Shown in pieces: positions 18,393 through 26,456 of a stretch of 64,000 nucleotides of DNA. The translations under genes and the position numbers were made by a program. Positions within the stretch are counted from its first letter, which is position 1. The number at the start of each line of letters is the position of its first letter. Below the pieces are notes generated by a model that was not told where the DNA came from, searched no databases, and was given only the letters and a program-made list of their open reading frames with translations. Source of the stretch: Nostoc sp. MS1 (GTDB lineage Bacteria; Cyanobacteriota; Cyanobacteriia; Cyanobacteriales; Nostocaceae); assembly GCF_019976755.1 (NCBI RefSeq), contig NZ_AP023443.1, positions 124,001-188,000 on the forward strand. Direction: 5' to 3'.

Positions 18393-18522
18393 TAGTAAAG
18401 TCGCGTTATAGCGATTACTCTTACTTTGAGTAACCTTCTTTGCCGAAGGTTAAGCAGTGCTTGCATTATAGTAAAGTCGCGTTATCAACAACTAGCGTTC
18501 TAGTAAAGTCGCGTTATAGCGA
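18393..18522. promoter_or_regulatory. Three direct repeats upstream of parA, putative operator
   Basis: TAGTAAAGTCGCGTTAT occurs at 18393-18409, 18469-18485 and 18501-18517. In copies 1 and 3 it continues to TCGCGTTATAGCGA, which matches the array palindrome TCGCGTTAACGCGA at 12 of 14 positions. Copies 1 and 3 also share the preceding CTAGCGTTC. The location 75-200 bp upstream of the parA start suggests binding by the small partition protein to regulate the operon. Confidence 0.7.
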
Positions 18523-18649
18523 TTACTTTTTTAATATCCTCAAAACCTTCAAAGGACAATAATCACCTAAGCCTGGGATGCCTTCTATCTTTGCATCTAT
18601 TAAAACATAGTGTTATTCTAAAACTGTCAAGCAGAATAGCTATAAAAAT

Positions 18650-18844
18650 ATGAGCAATAAAGAAACTATTAATGTCCGGGTTCAACAAGGTACACGCCTT
18701 TGGTGGCGACAAGAAGCGGCTAAAAATGACTTTATATATGGTAACGATGGTGCAACAGGAGAGTTCTTAGATGCGATCGCTCAAGGTGAGTATATCATTA
18801 TAACTAAGCAAGTATGGGAGCAGTTATTTTCTAAAACTGCTTGA
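18650..18844 (+). CDS. Small hypothetical protein
   Basis: 64 residues, MSNKETINVRVQQGTRLWWRQEAAKNDF..., divergent from parA. The beginning could be a beta strand followed by a helix, as in small RHH regulators, but the match is weak. The C-terminal half (GEFLDAIAQGEYIIITKQVWEQLF) looks like a short folded domain. It shares the intergenic region with parA and so may be controlled by the same sites. Confidence 0.5.
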   Translation: MSNKETINVRVQQGTRLWWRQEAAKNDFIYGNDGATGEFLDAIAQGEYIIITKQVWEQLFSKTA

Positions 18845-19190
18845 CCATTCTAGAGAGATCCCGATAATTAAAAGATATTGAGCGTAACAAATATATATAC
18901 AAGATTCAGTGGAGGGCACTTGGTAAATCAAAGTGTGATCGCTTACTAATGAAAAATAGATAGTAATAACGCTTTAGAAACCCAAAAGTAAGAAAATCTA
19001 GCTCTAATCTCTAACAATAGTTGTTACAACGTTTGCTATAGCAATGTTTTTGACAGGCAGTGTTGTGCATCTCTATTGCTCGTTCGTAGTTCACTGCTCT
19101 TTCTTTCTTGATTTTGTATTTTTTCATGCTTACATTAGTCGTGCAAGAGGTCTAATGATATATTCTTCAATAATAAATTACGTAAGTATT
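18845..19190. other. Intergenic region upstream of the kinase gene
   Basis: No gene seen. It holds one copy of the TCGTGCAAGAGGTCTA repeat (19139-19154) about 40 bp before the kinase start, and presumably the kinase promoter, which I cannot place. Confidence 0.5.
19139..19154 (+). repeat. 16-bp direct repeat flanking the kinase gene, copy 1 (mate at 20914-20929)
   Basis: TCGTGCAAGAGGTCTA is found identically at 19139-19154 and 20914-20929, 1,775 bp apart, with the kinase gene between. The sequence resembles a dispersed cyanobacterial repeat, so it may not mark a transposition unit. Confidence 0.7.
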
Positions 19191-19194
19191 TGTG

Positions 19195-20760
19195 ATGAAC
19201 TTTTGTATCAATCCTCATTGCCCAAGCCCAACAAACGAGCTTGACAAAGATTTTTGTATCTCATGCGGGTCAGAATTATTATTGAAAGGACGTTATCGGG
19301 TATTGAGACTATTGGGTGGAGGAGGCTTTGGTAATACTTTTGAAGTTAGTGATAATCACAACAATTCTACCAAAGTCATGAAAGTTCTGAAATTAAATCA
19401 ACAAAAACATATTGAATTGTTTCAACAAGAAGCACGAGTTCTTGCATACTTAAATCATCCTGGTATTCCTAAAGTTGAAGAAGATGGCTATTTTATATAT
19501 TTACCTCGAAATAGCCAAGAGCCTATTTATTGTTTAGTCATGGAAAAGATAATTGGCATTGACTTGGAAAAATGGATGAGTAATCGAGGTATGTCACCCA
19601 TTGACCAGAAATTAGCAATCAAATGGTTGCATGAACTTACAGAAATTCTACATCAGGTACATCAGCAAAATTTCTTTCATCGAGATATTAAGCCTGCTAA
19701 CATAATGCTTAAAGCTGATGGTAATTTGGCTTTGATTGATTTTGGCACTGTCAGACAATTAACTGAAACTTATGAAGTTAAGATAGCTGCAGGACGAGAA
19801 GTTACAGGCATTGTTTCCGCAGGATATACACCTAACGAACAAATAAATGGTCATGCAGAACCAAGCTCAGATTTTTTTGCATTAGGACGTACATTTGTAT
19901 ATTTACTTACTGGTAAACATCCGCTCGACCCAGCAATTTATAACGCTCAAAACCAAGAATTAAACTGGAACAAGTATGCCACGCATATATCACCGTTACT
20001 GGTTGACTTGGTTTCAGTAATGATGGCACATCACTCTAGCCAACGACCAGAAAATACACAAAAAATTTTGGAACAGTTAGCTGAAATTGAGCAAATTCTA
20101 AATTCAGGAGGACGGTATACGCCTAAACTGAGGCGATTTAAACCTGGAATGCAATTTCCAAAAACACAAAGAAAGTTTTTAGTATGGTGGGTGTTAGCAA
20201 ATATTGCAGGCGCACTAATTAGTTTATACTTCGCCCAAGCACTTTATGTTATATGTCCAACTATAGCACCCCGTGAGATGATTGGACGAATTATAATAAG
20301 TCCTTTCTTTACTATGCTCTTTGGTGCAATGCAATGGTTGGTTCTACGGAAGTGGTTTTATCGAACTAATTGGTGGGTTGTCGCTACTGCGTTCGATACA
20401 GTTATTAGTTACTACATATTATTTTTCATTTATCTAAAATTAATATCCAATTCTGAAGGCTGTTTTCCTGTTATTGGAGTACCGTTTATGGGAATAGCAC
20501 AGTCGTTGGTTCTGCGACGATTTGTACCCCAAGCTGCTTGGTGGATTCTAGTAATTCCTTTATGCTCAATTATAAGTGGTTCAACCAGTGGCTTTTTTTC
20601 AAATTTACTAGCATTGACGAGCAGTCATCACCCTGTGCTTGTAAATTATTACCCTTTATTGGGAACTTTCACAAATATAGTTCGCTTCTCTATCTTTGGG
20701 TTATTAACAGGAGGTTTATTAATTTGGCTATTACGCTTCAATAGACAAATTCCTAGTTAA
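19195..20760 (+). CDS. Serine/threonine protein kinase with zinc ribbon and C-terminal membrane domain
   Basis: About 521 residues. The N-terminus has four cysteines (positions ~4, 9, 21 and 24) forming a zinc ribbon typical of cyanobacterial Hanks-type kinases. A kinase domain follows: glycine loop LLGGGGFGNTFEV, catalytic loop FHRDIKPANIM, and DFGTVRQL as metal-binding motif. From about residue 325 the rest is hydrophobic, with five or six membrane spans (FLVWWVLANIAGALISLYFA and others), so the kinase is membrane-tethered with the catalytic domain presumably cytoplasmic. The ATG at 19195 is preferred over an adjoining GTG. Substrate unknown. It is monocistronic and flanked by a 16-bp direct repeat. 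Confidence 0.93.
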   Translation: MNFCINPHCPSPTNELDKDFCISCGSELLLKGRYRVLRLLGGGGFGNTFEVSDNHNNSTKVMKVLKLNQQKHIELFQQEARVLAYLNHPGIPKVEEDGYFIYLPRNSQEPIYCLVMEKIIGIDLEKWMSNRGMSPIDQKLAIKWLHELTEILHQVHQQNFFHRDIKPANIMLKADGNLALIDFGTVRQLTETYEVKIAAGREVTGIVSAGYTPNEQINGHAEPSSDFFALGRTFVYLLTGKHPLDPAIYNAQNQELNWNKYATHISPLLVDLVSVMMAHHSSQRPENTQKILEQLAEIEQILNSGGRYTPKLRRFKPGMQFPKTQRKFLVWWVLANIAGALISLYFAQALYVICPTIAPREMIGRIIISPFFTMLFGAMQWLVLRKWFYRTNWWVVATAFDTVISYYILFFIYLKLISNSEGCFPVIGVPFMGIAQSLVLRRFVPQAAWWILVIPLCSIISGSTSGFFSNLLALTSSHHPVLVNYYPLLGTFTNIVRFSIFGLLTGGLLIWLLRFNRQIPS

Positions 20761-21154
20761 CTAAACTGATTTTTGACTGGTTTGTACTTTTAAAATATTA
20801 AACCTGCCTTGCAAAGAGGTATTAGGGATTAGGAAAAAATATTTTCGTTCTCCCGTTGTCAATTGTATTCATGGAGTCTCTGGCACAAATGAGATTATAT
20901 TAATTTTCAATATTCGTGCAAGAGGTCTATTATTAGAGGCAACAACCTCGACCGAGCAAGGAAGTTTCTCATCATTGGCTGCTAGAAGCCTCATAAATAA
21001 AGCTTTTTAGCTCAGTAATCAAATTTTTCTTAATTGGCTTTCTTACTTGCACCGACTTCAATAAGTAGTCAACTGGCTTTTCATGACAAGACATAGATTT
21101 AATTCTATGTAAAATCTTATGGCATTTACCTTGACGCTCACCTTGCCGATACCA
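20761..21154. other. Intergenic region after the kinase gene
   Basis: Contains the second copy of the 16-bp repeat (20914-20929). A 40-codon minus-strand frame at 20972-21094 (MSCHEKPVDYLLKSVQ...) is open but has no recognisable ribosome-binding site or family, so I do not call it a gene. Confidence 0.5.
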
Positions 21155-21841
21155 TTACTCGTGCATCAGTCGGCCAGAACAATTTCCCTTGACCCAAACA
21201 TTGTTGTTCTCGTAAAACTCCCCACGCTGCTCTAATGCAAAGCCACCAAGCAGCAGCCCCAGCCACACCTCTACCATCGGCATCTTCAACTTGCGTTGCA
21301 GCTTCGGCAGGGCAATCTCATCTTTGACTTGCACAAGATACTGAGCGATCGCACTCCGCCACTTATCAACATCCTCATCCCCTGCAAGACGATGCACGTC
21401 CTCTACAGTCTGAATCTCCAGCATCGCCAGCACATTCTCTTTCTCCACAGGTGCGGCTACTGAATCATCTCTAGTAATAGGATGAGTGAACTGATGCGGC
21501 CCATGCGGTCTAAAGCTCTGCGGTGGCGGTTCTTCGATTAAGTCATCCAAGTCAAGCTGCATGGTTGTTCTCACCAAACCAGCAAAGATATCTGTGCTGA
21601 TGACTGGCCCATCTGTATCAGTCTGAGCGCGGACATCTTCTAACAACAACTGGGCGCGGATTTTGAGAATATCCGCGATTTGGGAGAAGGCTGTGGCGGC
21701 TGTTACTAATTGTGCCTCTACTGATAAATCCTCTAGCTCCGTATCTAAACATTTCCACACCGCAGCTAGTGAAGAGGTGGGTGGCGCTTCGGATATCTCA
21801 TCAAGAATGTCCCAGATTGTCAGCTGACGATAAATGGTCAT
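21155..21841 (-). CDS. Hypothetical protein, operon with upstream Cys-rich protein
   Basis: 228 residues, acidic and soluble, starting MTIYRQLTIWDILDEISEAPP. A central segment (VEKENVLAMLEIQTVEDVHRLAGDEDVDKWRSAIAQYL) and the Trp-containing tail (VWLGLLLGGFALEQRGEFYENN) look like folded helical domains. Its start codon overlaps the stop of the preceding gene by 4 bp, so the two are translationally coupled. No known domain recognised. Confidence 0.65.
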   Translation of the reverse strand: MTIYRQLTIWDILDEISEAPPTSSLAAVWKCLDTELEDLSVEAQLVTAATAFSQIADILKIRAQLLLEDVRAQTDTDGPVISTDIFAGLVRTTMQLDLDDLIEEPPPQSFRPHGPHQFTHPITRDDSVAAPVEKENVLAMLEIQTVEDVHRLAGDEDVDKWRSAIAQYLVQVKDEIALPKLQRKLKMPMVEVWLGLLLGGFALEQRGEFYENNNVWVKGNCSGRLMHE

Positions 21842-22305
21842 GGCTCAGGGTGCAATAGGCAGGGTCGTACTGGGCAGTGTGTCGGTGCAATCTCGAACAT
21901 CTCCTTATACTGATATAGTGTCACATTATATTCCTTAGCAAACGCCTGTAACACCTTGTCGGTGTAAGCTCGAATCTTACCAGCCGTCAGTCCAAAGCAG
22001 TGAATCGGCTCCAGGCGGCAGACAGGCTTTTGACCTAGCCATAGCTCTGCGCCCAAGGCGTGCAAGGGTTTATCGCCAGGGTCTTTATATAAGTACAGCA
22101 CAGCAAAATATGTTTCTGGTAGTGCAACTGCGATCGCTTCAATTTGTGCCGAATCATCTTTAGTTCGATTCCGGTAGAACGAACGGCGATTGTGACAGAC
22201 CTTTGGATTCCAGCAGCGATCGCCTTCTGGCCCATGCAGCACTTTTGCTTTTGAGGTTGGTAGCTTCGCACATAGTTGGCATTTGGGGTCTAACGGCTTG
22301 GGCAT
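21838..22305 (-). CDS. Hypothetical protein with N-terminal Cys/His cluster
   Basis: 155 residues. The first 40 contain CQLCAKL, GDRCWNPKVCHNRRSFYRNR, a probable zinc-binding module. The remainder (YFAVLYLYKDPGDKPLHALGAELW, GKIRAYTDKVLQAFAKEYNV) reads like a compact alpha/beta domain. It is the first gene of a two-gene unit with the 228-residue protein. No family recognised; the coupling suggests joint function. Confidence 0.6.
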   Translation of the reverse strand: MPKPLDPKCQLCAKLPTSKAKVLHGPEGDRCWNPKVCHNRRSFYRNRTKDDSAQIEAIAVALPETYFAVLYLYKDPGDKPLHALGAELWLGQKPVCRLEPIHCFGLTAGKIRAYTDKVLQAFAKEYNVTLYQYKEMFEIAPTHCPVRPCLLHPEP

Positions 22306-22326
22306 CTGTGGTTTTCTCCCTTGCCT

Positions 22327-22941
22327 TTAGTTACTCAATATACCAACCAAAATTTCTATTAATTCTGGTAATTCTTCTGGTACTCGATATAACTTCAAAT
22401 CTTCTGTTATCTGTTTTTCTTGACGATTATATCTAGCAAAACGCCAATCTTCACCAGTGGTTACTGCTCCATAAAGAATCGGTTTATCCAAATCTATCCA
22501 CTCAGATAAAGCTATCAATTCTACTGCTAATTGTGTAAATCCTCTGCTTAAATCCGCCTGTTTTGCTTCAATCACTAACAAGCCTTTACCTTTATCAATG
22601 TAATAATCTAGGTTGCCCTTTAATTGATCACTCACATTAATTGCATACTCAATACTCAACTGGGTTTGTGCTATTTCACATACTTCCAATAATATTGGTG
22701 CAATAATTGCTTGTTTACGCGCATCTTCACTGAGTAGCTTGACTCGTCTAAGATTGCGTTCAATTAGCTGCTGCAATTGCTGGGTCTGCTTATCTAAAGA
22801 TTCTGTTTTTGGTAATTGCAAACGCTCACGTCCATAACTACAACCCAATTCAGCCAGTATATCTTCTGGAGAAAATGGCAAGTCAAAATACTTACTGAAT
22901 GTATAACTCTGTCCTGGTTGAATGATTCTTGGACGACTCAT
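22327..22941 (-). CDS. PD-(D/E)XK nuclease-like hypothetical protein
   Basis: 204 residues. The segment LDYYIDKGKGLLVIEAKQADL gives Asp, then Glu-x-Lys on the next strand, the layout of a PD-(D/E)XK nuclease core, with a following Gln-containing helix (GFTQLAVELIALSEW). Such small proteins in cyanobacteria are often annotated as type I restriction-subunit-like, with unknown targets. It lies between a tyrosine recombinase and the Cys-rich pair. No partner specificity or methylase gene adjoins it. Confidence 0.65.
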   Translation of the reverse strand: MSRPRIIQPGQSYTFSKYFDLPFSPEDILAELGCSYGRERLQLPKTESLDKQTQQLQQLIERNLRRVKLLSEDARKQAIIAPILLEVCEIAQTQLSIEYAINVSDQLKGNLDYYIDKGKGLLVIEAKQADLSRGFTQLAVELIALSEWIDLDKPILYGAVTTGEDWRFARYNRQEKQITEDLKLYRVPEELPELIEILVGILSN

Positions 22942-22981
22942 AATTTCAAGGATAACAAGTTAGTTGCTCTTTCATTTTTGC

Positions 22982-24022
22982 TTACGACTCCTTTTCTGGC
23001 TCCTCCCCTATTGCACGATAATAAGCAGCGATCGCCGCCTCTTGCTCACTACGCAAAGTATAACGCCGGAACGCCTTCTCGCTTTGATGCCCGGTCAATT
23101 TCCGCGCATGGCTGGGGTCAACGCCCAACAGCAATAAGTCTGTGGCGTATGTATGACGGAACTGGTGGGGGTGTAAATCTTCAATGCCAGCTAGTTCACC
23201 AATTTTTTCTACCGCAAAATAAATGCCATGATAGCTCAAGCGATCGCCTTTGTATGAAGCATGGTGTGAAATCATCAACGGAGTGAGGCTATTGAGTTCT
23301 TTACCCTGTTCGCTGCGCGATCGCAAATATTCTTCCAGGACTTCACGGCTTTCTTTTCGCAATGGTACTAATCGTGGTTCATTCGTTTTAGTATCAGGCA
23401 AGAACAGCAGCTTGCCATCAAAAGAACCAACATTTAGCTGTACAATTTCTCCGGCGCGGAGTCCGTGACTAAGTATGTGGACAAGTGCTGTATCGCGCCC
23501 TTTTGTCTCTCCCAACAATTCTAAAGCTGACCACACTCGCTCCATCTGTTCATCAGTTAAACTTTGGGCTGGTGGCAGTGGTACTTTTTCTAGCTTTATC
23601 CCCAGTACGGGATTAGTAGCGATTATATCTGGATACGTGTAGCACATCCAGTTAAAAAAGCTTTTAAGTGAGGCAACCCCAGCATTGATACTTGCTTTTG
23701 ACAAAGGTTTTCCTGCATCAGTTTTTACTTCATCGCGCAGATATTCCTTGTACAGTCCCAGATGGCGTGGGCGTAGTTCGTGATAATGCAGTTGCGTCCA
23801 TCCCAAGAATCTTTTTAGTTCGCGTTCGTACAATTTGCGACTGTTTGGTGCAAGATTTGTGCTGCGAAGAAATTCTAATACCTTGATCCAGCGTATATCT
23901 GTGGGGGAAGCTATTTTTATTGCCCTGCTTCTAGATTGTCCGTGTAGGGTTGATGGTGCTTGATCCTGAATGTGGATCAACTTGATTGGCGGTAGGTTGT
24001 CAAGCTGAGTATTGTTGATCAT
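22982..24022 (-). CDS. Tyrosine recombinase/integrase (XerC/D-like)
   Basis: 346 residues. The N-terminal SAM-like core-binding domain spans ~48-150 (SRKLYERELKRFLGWTQL). The catalytic domain shows Arg in ILSHGLRAGEIVQL, HPHQFRHTYATDLLLLG (HxxR), the His in LTGHQS, and the nucleophilic Tyr in FRRYTLRSEQE. All residues of the R-H-R-H-Y set are present, so it should be active, either resolving plasmid multimers or integrating an element. I cannot recognise its att or dif site; the inverted repeat at 24174-24208 is a nearby candidate. Confidence 0.9.
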   Translation of the reverse strand: MINNTQLDNLPPIKLIHIQDQAPSTLHGQSRSRAIKIASPTDIRWIKVLEFLRSTNLAPNSRKLYERELKRFLGWTQLHYHELRPRHLGLYKEYLRDEVKTDAGKPLSKASINAGVASLKSFFNWMCYTYPDIIATNPVLGIKLEKVPLPPAQSLTDEQMERVWSALELLGETKGRDTALVHILSHGLRAGEIVQLNVGSFDGKLLFLPDTKTNEPRLVPLRKESREVLEEYLRSRSEQGKELNSLTPLMISHHASYKGDRLSYHGIYFAVEKIGELAGIEDLHPHQFRHTYATDLLLLGVDPSHARKLTGHQSEKAFRRYTLRSEQEAAIAAYYRAIGEEPEKES

Positions 24023-24173
24023 AAACAGCGATCGCCCTTTGTTGCACTGTGGAACTAATACCCAAGCATTGTAAGTGAGTAAAGGTAAAATCTGTTTACC
24101 TCATCGCCAAAATGCTGATAAATCTTGATGTTCACCCGAACTGTTAGAAATATTTACAAAGTTTGGTTAAGTG

Positions 24174-24208
24174 AACTGTCCATATTAAGCCGCCTTAATC
24201 GGACAGTT
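24174..24208. repeat. Imperfect inverted repeat upstream of the recombinase gene
   Basis: AACTGTCCATATTAAG (24174-24189) pairs with CTTAATCGGACAGTT (24194-24208) apart from a small bulge. It lies ~150 bp upstream of the recombinase start and could be its recombination site, an operator, or a terminator-like hairpin. Confidence 0.6.
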
Positions 24209-24306
24209 ATAATACCCCAACTACCTTCTAAGATGCTGTTTGCTCACAATATTTAACTTCTCAAAAATTTCTAAGGTTAAATTAATTCAATTAACTTTTG
24301 TAGTGG

Positions 24307-25881
24307 TTATCTTTTCCGATAATCAGGAATCCGGTTGACAAAGTGATCCATACTCCGTTCTGCCAGAGCTGCAATAGTCAGCGAAGGATTTGAGCAGGCT
24401 GTTGAACCAGGAATAAGCGCACCATCAACAACAAACAAGTTGGGATAATCAAAGACCTGCCCATGAGTGTTGCATACTTGCCCAATGGTTGCACCACCAA
24501 GCGGGTGTGCTGTACTACTGTAGTCAGGCGGTGCAGCTAGACTTGTACCATTGGCTTGGTTGAGCCGTTGGTAAGTATACTGGAGAGCTTGAGCATTTTT
24601 CTGACTGTCGGCTGAGTTGCTAGACCAGAACAAATCTGCTGATCCAGTAGACACATTGTAGGTAAGATAGCCCTCCGGTTTGGAAATTCCCTGACCAAGC
24701 ACAGGAATTAGACCTTGTGGGATAAAAGGAATCGCTTGGAATGGCTCAAGTATTAGTGGCGCAATAGGATTGTCAAGATGCTCAACTGATATCACACCAG
24801 GAGTTCCCTGCGTTGGATTAGTCTCACTAGCATTAATCATTAAAGTAGTTGAATCAGAATTTGTCCCCCAAAACTTTCCTACCTGACGATTGAGGCGGCG
24901 CAAAGTACCTTTGCTTTTAGCACGTAGCAATAGTTCAGTAGTACCAATTGAACCTGCGGCTAAAAACAGATAGCGACAAACAAAGGATTTTTGAAAAAGC
25001 ACTTCTCCTTGTTCGTTGATTTGATTGCAGACAACTCGATAACGTCCACGGTCTGATTCCCCAATTGTAGTGACTACGTGCAAAGGTCGGATTTCAACAT
25101 TACCAGTAGCTTCTGCCATACTTAGATAGTTGCGGTCTACGCTGTTTTTAGCGCCACTATTTGTGCCATAGTAAATTTGACCTGCAATAATGGAAGCTAC
25201 TTTCTGACCAGTAATTTCCTGACGAACAATGTCCCAATCAAAAGCGATGTCAATCTTACGTGCATTTAAACCCGCTCTGGCTGCTTGCTCCAAAAGAATA
25301 CGGCTGGCTAAGTAGTATTTAGTTTGTAGAATATCGTCTGGGATTGGAGAGGACTTGAGGATAGAACGCACTCGTGGGTAATAAACTCTATCTAGTTCAG
25401 AGTATTTAATAGTACGGGGAAAAACTTTGTAAAATAGTTCCTCAGTTGGCTGATAGGTGATACCACCATAGACAAGCGAAGTACCCCCCACACCTGACCC
25501 TCGATAAGCATTGATACCATTACCTCTTTTAACGTCTAAAACACCTGTATATACATTAATAGGGGTTGCTGGAACTGGTGCGGGTAAAACTGTAGTAGGA
25601 CTAAGCCATGTAGAACGACCATCTGGATTATCTGTTGTAGAGAAGGTATTACCTGCGCTACTAATTTGCCATCGCCGTCCCCGTTCTAATACAACTGTTT
25701 CAATTCCAGCCTGACCAAGACGCAATGATGCGACAGCACCGCCAAAACCACTACCAATTACTATCGCCTCAACATACTCGTCAACACCGCCAGCCCAAGT
25801 GCGAATATTGGATACACCTATGCTGGCAGCTGCCGCCGCCGATGCCTGAAGAAATCGACGACGATTTAGCATTTGGGACAT
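24307..25881 (-). CDS. Tat-exported GMC/cholesterol-oxidase-type FAD oxidoreductase
   Basis: 524 residues. The N-terminus MSQMLNRRRFLQASAAAAASIGV is a twin-arginine signal with a hydrophobic Ala-rich core, so folded export to the periplasm is likely. The FAD-binding motif is VIGSGFGGAVASLRLGQAG with the Glu of VVLERGRRW. A C-terminal GMC/cholesterol-oxidase signature (STAHPLGGATIG, LFVVDGALIPGSTACSNPSLTIAALAERSMD) is present. It most likely oxidises a sterol, hopanoid or other alcohol; the substrate cannot be deduced. It stands alone, divergent from the LeuRS paralogue. Confidence 0.88.
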   Translation of the reverse strand: MSQMLNRRRFLQASAAAAASIGVSNIRTWAGGVDEYVEAIVIGSGFGGAVASLRLGQAGIETVVLERGRRWQISSAGNTFSTTDNPDGRSTWLSPTTVLPAPVPATPINVYTGVLDVKRGNGINAYRGSGVGGTSLVYGGITYQPTEELFYKVFPRTIKYSELDRVYYPRVRSILKSSPIPDDILQTKYYLASRILLEQAARAGLNARKIDIAFDWDIVRQEITGQKVASIIAGQIYYGTNSGAKNSVDRNYLSMAEATGNVEIRPLHVVTTIGESDRGRYRVVCNQINEQGEVLFQKSFVCRYLFLAAGSIGTTELLLRAKSKGTLRRLNRQVGKFWGTNSDSTTLMINASETNPTQGTPGVISVEHLDNPIAPLILEPFQAIPFIPQGLIPVLGQGISKPEGYLTYNVSTGSADLFWSSNSADSQKNAQALQYTYQRLNQANGTSLAAPPDYSSTAHPLGGATIGQVCNTHGQVFDYPNLFVVDGALIPGSTACSNPSLTIAALAERSMDHFVNRIPDYRKR

Positions 25882-26456
25882 ACTTTACTCCTATTTTTCA
25901 CAAGCCATGTTTATGCGGTTGTAAATCGTAGTTATTTCAGTTAGCTAATTGGCGATTTTTAATATTCGCAACCAAAAATTTCCCTAAATTAGAAAAATTT
26001 GCTTGATTTACAACAATTATTGGCATTTATGAATACAAGTAGTATCAGATTAATTATTTCTAAGCAAGAATACTTGGTTAAATTAAATTATGGTTAAAAA
26101 TTAATTAATAATGAGTTAAGCTTATTCAGTAACGATGGAAACTTTTCTTACTTTAGATAAATTAAGAAGATTTATTTGAAAGAGATTAGAACAAGGTAAA
26201 AGCAATAATTTGAGCCATTGATGACACGAAAGGGCTAATTCGTGTAATACAATCGCTCCCTACTTACCAAATTTGATAGTTCAGCAGTCTGATTGCAAAT
26301 CATCTATTAGAGAAGCGGGAAACTCATTACTAGCATCTATCATGACGCTACAGTGTACAGATGCTTGATTTCTTAACCTTTTAATTTCACAGTGAGTGGA
26401 AAAAGCATACTCATGATGCTACAGTTATATTACAAGCAGGGATTGAGGATTTAATC
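25882..26456. other. Divergent intergenic region between oxidoreductase and LeuRS paralogue
   Basis: A+T-rich, no gene seen. It should hold both promoters. A near-ideal Shine-Dalgarno element GAGGA (26445-26449) lies 7 nt before an ATG at 26457. Confidence 0.5.
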
